From Xaviernesmea oryzae (GTDB lineage Bacteria > Pseudomonadota > Alphaproteobacteria > Rhizobiales > Rhizobiaceae), in contig NZ_FXAF01000002.1 in NCBI RefSeq assembly GCF_900177415.1, forward strand, positions 1 to 64,000: 64,000 nt of DNA, given 5' to 3'. Below, piece by piece: positions 42,428 to 49,973 of the stretch. A program made the position numbers and the translations under genes. A model generated the notes under the pieces. The model was given only the letters and a program-made list of their open reading frames with translations, was not told the origin of the DNA and searched no databases. Position 1 is the stretch's first letter, and each line of letters begins with the position of its first letter.

Positions 42428-43327
42428 ATGGAGCAGCTCAACGGTATTCCGGTCTTTGTCGAGGCGGTCGAAGCGGGCGGCTTTTCCGCCGCGGCGAAGA
42501 AGCTCAACCTCACCCGGTCGGCGGTCGGCAAGACGATCGCCAGGCTGGAGGAAAGGCTCGGCGTCCGCCTCTTTCACCGCACGACGCGCAGCCAGAGCCT
42601 GACTGAGGAAGGCCGCTTCTTCTATGAACGGTGCCTGCGCGCGGTGGAGGAGATCCGTTTGGGCGAAGCCCTCCTCGAATCCGGGCGCCGCGAGGTCCGG
42701 GGCAAGCTGCGCGTCACCATGCCGGTGATCTTCGGCCGCCAATGTGCCGCACCGATCCTCATCGGGCTTCTGGAAAAGCACCCCGGCCTGGAGCTCGATC
42801 TCTCCTTCAGCGATCGCGTCGCCGATCTCCTGGAGGACGGTTTCGACCTTGCCGTCCGCAACGGCCCGCTGAAGGACGAAGCCGACACGATGACGCGCAG
42901 GCTTGCGACCCAGCGCCTGACGGTCTGCGCCTCGCCGGCCTACCTGGAAAAACACGGAGAACCGCTGAGCCTTGACGAGCTGCCCGAGCACGAAGGCATC
43001 ATCTACGGCAAGCGGGACAACCACCGCACGTGGGTCTTCCCAACACCGGACGATCCGTGGAGAGCCGTTCTGCCGCGATCGCGGCTGCGGCTCGACGATC
43101 TCGATGCGATAAGGGATGCCGCCTGCGACGGCGTCGGCCTCGCCTGGCTGCCCTGCTGGATGGTCCGCGACCACGTGGCGGCCGGAAGGCTGCGGCAGGT
43201 GTTGAAAAACGTCACGCCCGTGGTCTTCGACACCCACGCCGTCTGGCCGAAATCGCCGGTCATGCTGCCGAAGGTGCGGCTGGCGATCGATACCCTGGCA
43301 AGAGAACTGCCGCCCCTCATGGAGTAG
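42428..43327 (+). CDS. LysR-family transcriptional regulator (CrgA-like)
   Basis: The 299-residue protein has a helix-turn-helix at about 5-62 (GGFSAAAKKLNLTRSAVGKTIARLEERLGVRLFHRTTR) and an effector domain with DLAVRNGPLKDEADTMTRRL. It is divergent from the MDR oxidoreductase gene with a 98-base gap containing both promoters, so it probably regulates that gene and itself. Confidence 0.92.
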   Translation: MEQLNGIPVFVEAVEAGGFSAAAKKLNLTRSAVGKTIARLEERLGVRLFHRTTRSQSLTEEGRFFYERCLRAVEEIRLGEALLESGRREVRGKLRVTMPVIFGRQCAAPILIGLLEKHPGLELDLSFSDRVADLLEDGFDLAVRNGPLKDEADTMTRRLATQRLTVCASPAYLEKHGEPLSLDELPEHEGIIYGKRDNHRTWVFPTPDDPWRAVLPRSRLRLDDLDAIRDAACDGVGLAWLPCWMVRDHVAAGRLRQVLKNVTPVVFDTHAVWPKSPVMLPKVRLAIDTLARELPPLME

Positions 43328-43381
43328 CCTGGACCGCCCGATTGCGATCTGCCCTCTCCGGGAAAATGGAAGAGAGCCCGG

Positions 43382-44275
43382 TCAAGTCCCGTCTTCCGGC
43401 TCGTTCAGAAGGTCGAGCATGGCGTTGAGCGCGCGGGTGACGTGCCGCTCCGCATGGTAGAGCGCCGAGAACTGCCGAAGCGGCATCGGGAAATCGGCCA
43501 CGTGCAATCGGCCGGAGGAGGAATGGGACGCAGCCGCGCGGCTGGAAAGCACCGTCGCCGCAAGACCCGCTTCGACCGCCGCCATGGCAGCCTCGTTCGA
43601 GGGCATTTCCATGACCACGGAAAGCGACTGCGGCTCGATCCCGAGATTGACGAGCTGCGCTTCGAAGGCGGAGCGCGTGCCCGACCCCTTTTCGCGCATG
43701 ATCCAGTTGGTTTCGGGAAGATCGCTGGACCGAATCCTGCGCCCGTCCGCCCAAGGATGACGGCTGCCCACAACCAGAACCAGCCGGTCCTCGGCAACCC
43801 TGCGGCGCCTGAGCCCCTCCAGGAAAACCTCGCCCTCGACGACCGCCAGTTCGGCCGCCCCCGTCAGCACCGCTTCGGCCGCGCTCTGGGTATTGCCGAC
43901 GGTCAGCCGCACGTCGACGCGCGGAAACCGCTCGTGATAGCTGACGAGGCGCGCCGGCAGCCAATAGCTCGCGACCGTCTGGCTGGCATGCACGCGCAGC
44001 ACGCCGGAAGCCGAACCGCCGAGGTCGGCGAGCGTATGCTCCGCCATCCTCGCCCTTTCCAGCACGGCGCGCGCCTCGGGAACGAAAAGACGGCCTGCTT
44101 CCGTAAGCTCGATCCGCCGTCCCACCCGATTGAAGAGGATTACCGCATGCCGCGCCTCCAGTGCCGAGATCGCCGCACTGACTGCGGACTGGGTAAGGTT
44201 CAGCGCCTCCGCCGCGCGGGTGACGTGTTCGCGGGCCGCCACTTCCAGAAATATCCTGAGCTGATCCAGGGTCAT
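43382..44275 (-). CDS. LysR-family regulator, YeiE/CbbR-like
   Basis: The 297-residue protein has a helix-turn-helix (HVTRAAEALNLTQSAVSAAISALE) and an effector domain starting near residue 90 (GVLRVHASQTVASYWLPARLVSY), the arrangement of YeiE-type regulators. It is divergent from the YeiH-family exporter gene, as YeiE and YeiH are in E. coli. The AT-rich 111-base gap between the two genes is the likely control region. Confidence 0.92.
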   Translation of the reverse strand: MTLDQLRIFLEVAAREHVTRAAEALNLTQSAVSAAISALEARHAVILFNRVGRRIELTEAGRLFVPEARAVLERARMAEHTLADLGGSASGVLRVHASQTVASYWLPARLVSYHERFPRVDVRLTVGNTQSAAEAVLTGAAELAVVEGEVFLEGLRRRRVAEDRLVLVVGSRHPWADGRRIRSSDLPETNWIMREKGSGTRSAFEAQLVNLGIEPQSLSVVMEMPSNEAAMAAVEAGLAATVLSSRAAASHSSSGRLHVADFPMPLRQFSALYHAERHVTRALNAMLDLLNEPEDGT

Positions 44276-44386
44276 TCGCCGATCAATCGCCTTGTACGAA
44301 CAATATAAGAAAACTTATCAATTGGATTTGTCTTTTTGCAAGATGGAGAATGATTTTCGAAAAATTTGCAATCCTATGGAAAAATC

Positions 44387-45427
44387 ATGAAGCCGATTCA
44401 TTCGATAGCGGAACAGCAACCCTCCCCCTCCTTTGCTTATCTGTCCGCTGCCGTCCAGCTTCTTCCCGGGCTTCTCCTCACCGCCGCGGTCGCCTGCGCG
44501 GCACTCGCCGTCCGCAATCTGACGGGATGGACGACCCTCAGCCCGCTCATCCTGTCGATCGTCTTCGGCATGCTGATCCGAAATGCCCTGTCCGTTCCGG
44601 CGGCGGTCGAGCCCGGCATCGGATTCTCGCTCAAACGGATTCTGCGCTTCGGCATCGTGATGCTCGGCCTGCAGGTGACGGCGGCGCAGATCCTCTCGCT
44701 CGGCGGCGCCGGCCTCTTGATGGTGGCGCTGACGCTCACCGCAACCTTCATCGCCATCCGCATCGCCGGCCGCCTGATGGGCGTCGACCGGTCGCTGACC
44801 GATCTGATCGCGGCGGGAACTTCGGTCTGCGGCGCCTCCGCGGTGATCGCCGCCAATACGGTCGTGCGCGGCAAGCAGGAGCATGTGGCCTATGCCGTCG
44901 CCTGCGTCACCCTGTTCGGCTCGCTCTCGATGCTCGCCTATCCGCTGCTGGCGTCGGCGCTCAGCCTCGACGCCCGCGGCTATGGCCTATGGACGGGCGC
45001 GACCATTCATGAGGTCGCCCAAGTCGTGGCGGCAGCCTTTCAGGGCGGCGATATTGCCGGACAGTTCGGCACGATCTCCAAGCTCGCCCGCGTCGTCATG
45101 CTGGCTCCGCTCATCATGACCCTGGCGCTCGCCATGCGCTCCGGCACCGGAGGCGCGACGAAGGCCTCGGCGCCGATGCCCTGGTTCGTGCTGGGCTTCG
45201 TGGGGATGATGCTGGTCAACAGCGCCGTCGCCATTCCGGCGGACACCAACCAGATGCTCGCCGCGTTCACGAGCTTCCTGCTTTCCATGGCGCTTGCGGC
45301 CATGGGGCTGCAGACCAATATCCGCAAATTAAGGGCGGAAGGCTGGCGGCCGCTCGCCCTCGGCGCCTTCGGCTGGCTCTTCATCGCGGCGTTCGGCTAC
45401 GCGATGCTGAAACTCTTCGCGTTCTGA
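44387..45427 (+). CDS. YeiH-family putative sulfate/organosulfur exporter
   Basis: The 346-residue inner-membrane protein of the UPF0324 family has about 9-10 segments and the patterns GFSLKRILRFGIVMLGLQVT, DLIAAGTSVCGASAVIAANTV and GATIHEVAQVVAAAFQ. YeiH-type proteins are called putative sulfate exporters. The ATG at 44387 matches the family better than the upstream TTG. It is divergent from its LysR gene, and a terminator follows. Confidence 0.87.
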   Translation: MKPIHSIAEQQPSPSFAYLSAAVQLLPGLLLTAAVACAALAVRNLTGWTTLSPLILSIVFGMLIRNALSVPAAVEPGIGFSLKRILRFGIVMLGLQVTAAQILSLGGAGLLMVALTLTATFIAIRIAGRLMGVDRSLTDLIAAGTSVCGASAVIAANTVVRGKQEHVAYAVACVTLFGSLSMLAYPLLASALSLDARGYGLWTGATIHEVAQVVAAAFQGGDIAGQFGTISKLARVVMLAPLIMTLALAMRSGTGGATKASAPMPWFVLGFVGMMLVNSAVAIPADTNQMLAAFTSFLLSMALAAMGLQTNIRKLRAEGWRPLALGAFGWLFIAAFGYAMLKLFAF

Positions 45428-45448
45428 GAAGAAGAACCGCCGGGCAAG

Positions 45449-45474
45449 GCCGCCTGCCGGAAGAGGCGGCTTTT
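45449..45474 (+). terminator. Rho-independent terminator after the YeiH-family gene
   Basis: GCCGCCT (45449-45455) pairs with AGGCGGC (45464-45470) and is followed by TTTT. It lies between the exporter stop and the stop of the convergent gstI-like gene, and may work for both. Confidence 0.75.
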
Positions 45475-45479
45475 GCGGC

Positions 45480-45677
45480 TCAACAGGGCTTGGGCTTGTC
45501 AGCCGCCTTCGGGGCGTCGTCCTTGACGGCCTCGTCATGATACCAGCAGTCGTCGACGACGCTTACGGACATCTCATAGATGCTGGCCGAGGCAGTCCTG
45601 CCGTTTTCCAGGCGCCGCCGCGGGCGGACCGGAAACTGATAGATCGTTGCAGTCTCACGACGGATGTCTGTGGTCAT
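45480..45677 (-). CDS. gstI: GstI-like small protein (DUF2735), glnII-linked
   Basis: The 65-residue protein starts with MTTDIRRETATIYQFPVRPRRRL, the DUF2735 pattern, and has a second half EMSVSVVDDCWYHDEAVKD. In Rhizobium leguminosarum the divergent neighbour of glnII, gstI, encodes a small protein that blocks translation of glnII mRNA. Position and orientation here are the same. The AGGAGA site is 8 bases ahead of the ATG; the longer frame upstream is rejected. The regulatory role is inferred from this parallel. Confidence 0.8.
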   Translation of the reverse strand: MTTDIRRETATIYQFPVRPRRRLENGRTASASIYEMSVSVVDDCWYHDEAVKDDAPKAADKPKPC

Positions 45678-45730
45678 CCCATCGTCTCCTAACTTCCAGA
45701 GTGCATTCAAACACACACCGAGCACAAATC

Positions 45731-45747
45731 TGCACATTTTTTGTGCT
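45731..45747. promoter_or_regulatory. Possible NtrC binding site between gstI and glnII
   Basis: TGCACA-N5-TGTGCT matches the NtrC-type dyad TGCACC-N5-GGTGCA in spacing and core GCAC/GTGC. It lies about 260 bases upstream of the sigma-54 promoter at 46008, a normal enhancer distance, and close to the gstI start, where it could also act on that gene. Confidence 0.6.
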
Positions 45748-46007
45748 TATTGCATTATTTTACATCAATATCGCCCTTCGCGCTAGGGCATTCATTAGAG
45801 TGAGCCGAATGCCGGGAGATGAATTTTGCTCCCGGCACCGACTGCGGAGAAACGTGTGCCCGGCGCTACGGTTCCGCGAGAAGCGTCACGGAAGCTTCAA
45901 AAGGCAGCCGTTTGCGTCAGCCGACCCTTGTTTCTTCATCTTCCTCCGCCGCACGCATCGGACTTTTTCCACCTTTTTAGCAGGCAGTGGCGGCAGGGCC
46001 ACCAAAC

Positions 46008-46022
46008 TGGCACGGGAAATGC
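46008..46022 (+). promoter_or_regulatory. Sigma-54 promoter of glnII
   Basis: TGGCACGGGAAATGC has the invariant GG and GC separated by exactly 10 bases, and fits the -24/-12 consensus TGGCAC-N5-TTGC with one change. It lies about 90 bases ahead of the glnII start codon. glnII in rhizobia is known to depend on sigma-54 and NtrC. Confidence 0.8.
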
Positions 46023-46114
46023 GTTCGCTAAAATATCCCGGAGGGGCGGCTTCCTCGAAGCTGCTGTCCTCAGGATGGCTCAACCATGGAACTTCACGGC
46101 CTGAGAGATAAAAA

Positions 46115-47155
46115 ATGACCAAGTATAAGCTCGAGTACATCTGGCTCGACGGGTACACCCCAGTACCGAACCTGCGCGGCAAGACGCAGATCAAGGAATT
46201 CGACAGCTTCCCGACGCTGGAACAGCTTCCCCTGTGGGGCTTCGACGGTTCGTCGACCCAGCAGGCCGAAGGCCGCTCCTCCGATTGCGTGCTGAAGCCC
46301 GTCGCCGTTTACCCGGACCCGGCCCGCACCAACGGCGTGCTCGTCATGTGCGAAGTCATGATGCCGGATGGCGTCACGCCGCACCCGTCGAACAGCCGCG
46401 CAACCATTCTCGACGACGAGGACGCCTGGTTCGGTTTCGAGCAGGAATACTTCTTCTACGAAAACGGCCGTCCGCTCGGCTTCCCGGAAACCGGCTACCC
46501 GGCTCCGCAGGGCCCTTATTACACCGGCGTCGGCTACAAGAACGTCGGCTCGGTCGCCCGTGAGATCGTCGAGGAGCATCTCGACCTCTGCCTCGCTGCC
46601 GGCATCAACCACGAAGGCATCAATGCCGAAGTGGCCAAGGGCCAGTGGGAATTCCAGATTTTCGGCAAGGGCTCCAAGAAGGCCGCCGACCAGATCTGGA
46701 TGGCGCGCTACCTGCTTCTCCGTCTCTGCGAAAAATACGGCATCGACATCGAGTTCCATTGCAAGCCGCTCGGCGATACCGACTGGAACGGCTCGGGCAT
46801 GCACTGCAACTTCTCGACCAAGTTCATGCGCGAAGTCGGCGGCAAGGCCTATTTCGAAGCGCTCATGGCGCAGTTCGACAAGAACCTGCAGGCCCATATC
46901 GACGTTTACGGTCCGGACAACCACATGCGTCTGACCGGCAAGCACGAAACGGCTCCGTGGAACAAGTTCTCCTACGGCGTTGCCGACCGCGGCGCCTCGA
47001 TCCGAGTCCCGCACTCGTTCATCAAGAACGACTACAAGGGCTACCTCGAAGATCGCCGCCCGAATTCCCAGGGCGACCCCTACCAGATCGCTTCCCAGGT
47101 TCTGAAGACGATCTCGGAAGTGCCGACCTCCGGCTTCGCCTCTGCCGCAGCCTGA
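46115..47155 (+). CDS. glnII: Glutamine synthetase type II (eukaryote-like)
   Basis: The 346-residue protein joins ammonia and glutamate with ATP. Signatures are LPLWGFDGSSTQQAEG, FGFEQEYFFYE with metal-binding glutamates, GINAEVAKGQWEFQIFG and GSGMHCNFSTKFM, and the C-terminal HETAPWNKFSYGVADRGASIRVP. Type II enzymes are about 100 residues shorter than GlnA, are not adenylylated and are found in Rhizobiales beside GlnA. It stands alone, with a sigma-54 promoter upstream and a terminator downstream. Confidence 0.97.
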   Translation: MTKYKLEYIWLDGYTPVPNLRGKTQIKEFDSFPTLEQLPLWGFDGSSTQQAEGRSSDCVLKPVAVYPDPARTNGVLVMCEVMMPDGVTPHPSNSRATILDDEDAWFGFEQEYFFYENGRPLGFPETGYPAPQGPYYTGVGYKNVGSVAREIVEEHLDLCLAAGINHEGINAEVAKGQWEFQIFGKGSKKAADQIWMARYLLLRLCEKYGIDIEFHCKPLGDTDWNGSGMHCNFSTKFMREVGGKAYFEALMAQFDKNLQAHIDVYGPDNHMRLTGKHETAPWNKFSYGVADRGASIRVPHSFIKNDYKGYLEDRRPNSQGDPYQIASQVLKTISEVPTSGFASAAA

Positions 47156-47173
47156 TCGATCGGACGACCTTAC

Positions 47174-47214
47174 AAAACGGAAACGCCGGTCTTACCGCCG
47201 GCGTTTTCCGTTTC
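47174..47214 (+). terminator. Terminator between glnII and the TetR gene
   Basis: A 15-16 base stem with a single bulge (AAACGGAAACGCCGG with CCGGCGTTTTCCGTTT) and a short loop. It is placed between two convergent genes, so it can end both transcripts. Confidence 0.85.
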
Positions 47215-47228
47215 CGATCATGAAACGG

Positions 47229-47873
47229 TCAGGTATTGCGGACCCGCAGCCCGTCCATGAAGAGCTGTTCCAGGAACCGCGCAGCGTCTTCGAACCGCCC
47301 GTCGCCGGCATAGTCCTGGCCGAGCACGGCGCGCACCTGCACGTCGAAATCAGCGTAATGCTGCGTCGTCGACCAGATCGAGAAGATCAGGTGATAGGGA
47401 TCGCATCTGGCGATCTTGCCCGCCCGCGCCCAGGCGCGGATCACCTCAGCCTTCTCGTCGACGAGATCCTTGAGCGGGCCTTTGAGCTCGTCTTCGATAC
47501 GCGGAGCGCCCTGCAATATCTCGTTGGCGAAGAGCCGGCTCTCCCGCGGATAGTCGCGCGCCATCTCCAGCTTGCGGCGGATATAGGAGCGGATTTCCGC
47601 TTCCGGATTGCCGTCGGCATTGAACGCCCTGAGCGGCTCCAGCCAGGTGAACAGCACCCGGTCGATGAGCTGGCGGTGGATCGCCTCCTTGGTGCGGAAA
47701 TAATAGAGAAGATTGGGTTTCGACATGCCCGCAGCATCGGCGATCTGGTCGATCGTGGCCCCCCGGAAGCCGTTCACGGAAAAGACGTCCAGTGCCGCCC
47801 CGAGGATGCGCTCCTCCTTCTCCTCCTGAATGCGCGTGCGCCTCTGTGTCTTCGCCGCCCTCGGGATGGCCAT
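47229..47873 (-). CDS. rutR: TetR-family regulator, RutR/PydR-like
   Basis: The 214-residue protein follows E. coli RutR closely: a charged N-terminal arm, helix-turn-helix GATIDQIADAAGMSKPNLLYYFRTKEAIH (about 38-66), then LFANEILQGAPRIEDEL and IWSTTQHYADFDVQVRAVLG in the ligand domain. RutR binds uracil or thymine and controls pyrimidine genes. Here it is divergent from the pyd genes, and a site close to the RutR consensus lies between them. It may therefore be the pyrimidine-catabolism regulator. Confidence 0.9.
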   Translation of the reverse strand: MAIPRAAKTQRRTRIQEEKEERILGAALDVFSVNGFRGATIDQIADAAGMSKPNLLYYFRTKEAIHRQLIDRVLFTWLEPLRAFNADGNPEAEIRSYIRRKLEMARDYPRESRLFANEILQGAPRIEDELKGPLKDLVDEKAEVIRAWARAGKIARCDPYHLIFSIWSTTQHYADFDVQVRAVLGQDYAGDGRFEDAARFLEQLFMDGLRVRNT

Positions 47874-47974
47874 CCGTTTTACCCGCCCCTCTTCCGCGCC
47901 CGCTCAACGCCCCAGAAATTCCTCTGGATTTTTCGTGATTTTCGTCTTGAGTGACGGCGCGGAAATTGTAATGT

Positions 47975-47990
47975 TTTACCAACCGGTCAA
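47975..47990. promoter_or_regulatory. RutR-type operator upstream of pydC
   Basis: On the minus strand it reads TTGACCGGTTGGTAAA, which agrees with TTGACCA-NN-TGGTCAA at 12 of 14 fixed positions. It lies between the TetR gene and the carbamoyl hydrolase gene and could control both. Confidence 0.7.
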
Positions 47991-48115
47991 ATTATCGGCG
48001 ACAAGCGGAACAAACGCAATGCCGATCTTCAAGTGCTTAAGCGCGTGAAGGACCGAGGGGAACGAAAAGCATGCCGTCCGAAAAGGCGGAGCATAAAACT
48101 GGCGAGGATGGAAAG

Positions 48116-49369
48116 ATGGTGGCAGCACCCGGCGAGAACTTGCGCGTCAATGGCGATCGTCTCTGGGACATGCTCATGGAGATGGCGAAGATCGGCCCCG
48201 GCATTGCCGGCGGCAACAATCGCCAGACGCTGACGGACGCGGACGGCGAAGGCCGCCACCTCTTCAAGACATGGTGCGAAGCCGAAGGCATGACGGTCGG
48301 CGTCGACAAGATGGGCACCATGTTCGCCACCCGCCCCGGTACCGATCCGGACGCCCTTCCCGTCTATATCGGCTCGCACCTCGACACCCAGCCGACCGGC
48401 GGCAAGTTCGACGGCGTGCTGGGCGTGCTCGGCGGCCTGGAGGTCGTCCGCACGATGAACGACCTCGGCATCAGGACGAAGCATCCGGTCGTCGTGACCA
48501 ACTGGACCAACGAGGAAGGCGCGCGGTTCGCGCCCGCCATGCTGGCCTCCGGCGTCTTCGCCGGCGTGCATTCGATAGATTACGCCTATGCCCGCAAGGA
48601 CCCGGAGGGCAAGGCCTTCGGCGACGAGTTGAAGCGCATCGGCTGGGTGGGCGACGAAGAGGTCGGGACCCGCAAGATGCATGCGTATTTCGAATATCAT
48701 ATCGAGCAGGGTCCGATCCTGGAGGCCGAGGACAAGCAGATCGGCGTCGTCACCCACTGTCAGGGCCTCTGGTGGCTGGAATTCACGCTGACCGGCAGGG
48801 AAGCGCATACCGGCTCGACGCCGATGAACATGCGCGTCAATGCCGGGCTTGCCATGTCGCGCATCTTCGAGATGGTGCAGGAGGTGGCGATGAGCGAGCA
48901 GCCGGGCGCCGTCGGCGGCGTCGGCCAGGTGTTCTTCTCGCCGAACTCCCGCAACGTCCTGCCGGGCAAGGTGGTCTTCACCGTCGACATCCGCACGCCC
49001 TCCCAGGAAAAGCTCGACCGGATGCGGGCGAGGATCGAGACACGGGCGGCGGAGATCTGCGAGAAACTCGGCGTCGGCTGTTCGGTCGAGGCCGTCGGCC
49101 ATTTCGATCCGGTGACGTTCGATCCGGTGCTCGTCGGCCGCGTGCGCGAGGCGGCGGAAAAGCTCGGCTACAGCCACAGGGACATCATTTCCGGCGCCGG
49201 CCACGATGCCTGCTGGGCGGCGAAGGTGGCTCCCGCAACGATGATCTTCTGCCCCTGCGTCGGCGGGCTTTCGCACAACGAAGCGGAGGACATTTCCAAG
49301 GAATGGGCAGCCGCAGGCGCCGACGTGCTCTTCCATGCCGTGCTGGAGACCGCGGAGATTGTGGAGTGA
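48116..49369 (+). CDS. pydC: N-carbamoyl-beta-alanine amidohydrolase-type enzyme (beta-ureidopropionase)
   Basis: The 417-residue M20-like zinc hydrolase takes the last step of the reductive pathway, giving beta-alanine, ammonia and CO2. Metal positions are suggested by IGSHLDTQPTGGKFDGVLG, TNEEGARFAP, HIEQGPILE and GAGHDACW. The neighbouring dihydropyrimidinase gene fixes the role, although hydantoin-derived substrates are possible. An ATG at 48071 is also open, with GAGGGG ahead. The ATG at 48116 agrees better with the usual start ENLRVNGDRLW. A 122-base palindromic repeat lies just after the gene. Confidence 0.9.
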   Translation: MVAAPGENLRVNGDRLWDMLMEMAKIGPGIAGGNNRQTLTDADGEGRHLFKTWCEAEGMTVGVDKMGTMFATRPGTDPDALPVYIGSHLDTQPTGGKFDGVLGVLGGLEVVRTMNDLGIRTKHPVVVTNWTNEEGARFAPAMLASGVFAGVHSIDYAYARKDPEGKAFGDELKRIGWVGDEEVGTRKMHAYFEYHIEQGPILEAEDKQIGVVTHCQGLWWLEFTLTGREAHTGSTPMNMRVNAGLAMSRIFEMVQEVAMSEQPGAVGGVGQVFFSPNSRNVLPGKVVFTVDIRTPSQEKLDRMRARIETRAAEICEKLGVGCSVEAVGHFDPVTFDPVLVGRVREAAEKLGYSHRDIISGAGHDACWAAKVAPATMIFCPCVGGLSHNEAEDISKEWAAAGADVLFHAVLETAEIVE

Positions 49370-49373
49370 GTTG

Positions 49374-49973
49374 ATGTCCTCGGTGAATATGGTTTCCGCT
49401 TTGCCGCAGCCCCCCTCATCCGACCCTTCGGGCCACCTTCTCCCCGCTGGGGAGAAGGGAAGTACGGAGACCGCGGCACGCTCCCCCTTCTCCCCTCGGG
49501 GAGAAGGTGCCCGCAGGGCGGATGAGGGGGCTACTGGCACAACCAAAAAAATCCGACAAGACATCCGGAAACACCGCCCCGGCAAAACGAACCAAGCCCG
49601 ACAACTCCGTCGAAATGAAACTGAAGAAGAATGGAGCGATTTACGTGCTCGCAGGCTCAATGGCCACAAATTTGCACGCCAAGTACCATTAGGCCCCTAC
49701 ATCGTCGACTTTCTCTGCCGGGAGCATGGCCTTATCGTAGAAGTTGATGGCTCACAGCACGCAGATAACGCCTACGATCGCAGGCGCACTGACTGGTTGA
49801 ACGCCCAGGGCTACGCCGTGCTGCGCTTCTGGAATCACGAAATTTCGCATGAACGCCGCTCTGTACTCGAAACAATTCTCGCCGCGCTGAACTACCGGCT
49901 TTTGGCGGATCCTGCATCCGGGTTTTATTCGCCGGCCTCCCTGCAAAAAGAGAATAAGGAACAGCAACCATGA
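49374..49973 (+). CDS. DUF559 (Vsr-like) endonuclease-domain protein
   Basis: The C-terminal ~115 residues match DUF559: RQLRRNETEEEWSDLRARRLNGHKFARQVPLGPYIVDFLC and LIVEVDGSQHADNAYDRRRTDWLNAQGYAVLRFWNHEI, the restriction-endonuclease-like core with D and E-x-D positions. Function is unknown. The N-terminal ~65 residues are encoded by a palindromic repeat and are low-complexity, so the true start is unclear; ATG 49374 is the best upstream candidate. Its stop overlaps the dihydropyrimidinase start by 4 bases, so it sits inside the pyrimidine operon, which is unusual. Confidence 0.75.
   Translation: MSSVNMVSALPQPPSSDPSGHLLPAGEKGSTETAARSPFSPRGEGARRADEGATGTTKKIRQDIRKHRPGKTNQARQLRRNETEEEWSDLRARRLNGHKFARQVPLGPYIVDFLCREHGLIVEVDGSQHADNAYDRRRTDWLNAQGYAVLRFWNHEISHERRSVLETILAALNYRLLADPASGFYSPASLQKENKEQQP
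49410..49531. repeat. Rhizobial palindromic repeat, 122 bases
   Basis: Left arm CCCCCTCATCCGACCC...CCTTCTCCCC and right arm GGGGAGAAGGTGCCCGCAGG...GGATGAGGGGG pair over about 33 bases, with smaller internal hairpins CCTTCTCCCC/GGGGAGAAGG. Such elements occur in many copies in Rhizobiaceae genomes. It is placed inside the first part of the DUF559 frame. Confidence 0.82.

Noticed and set aside
46114-46304. Plus-strand frame 45647-46111 ahead of glnII as a gene
   Set aside because: It runs through the NtrC-like site and the sigma-54 promoter and has no protein-family pattern; treated as the regulatory region.
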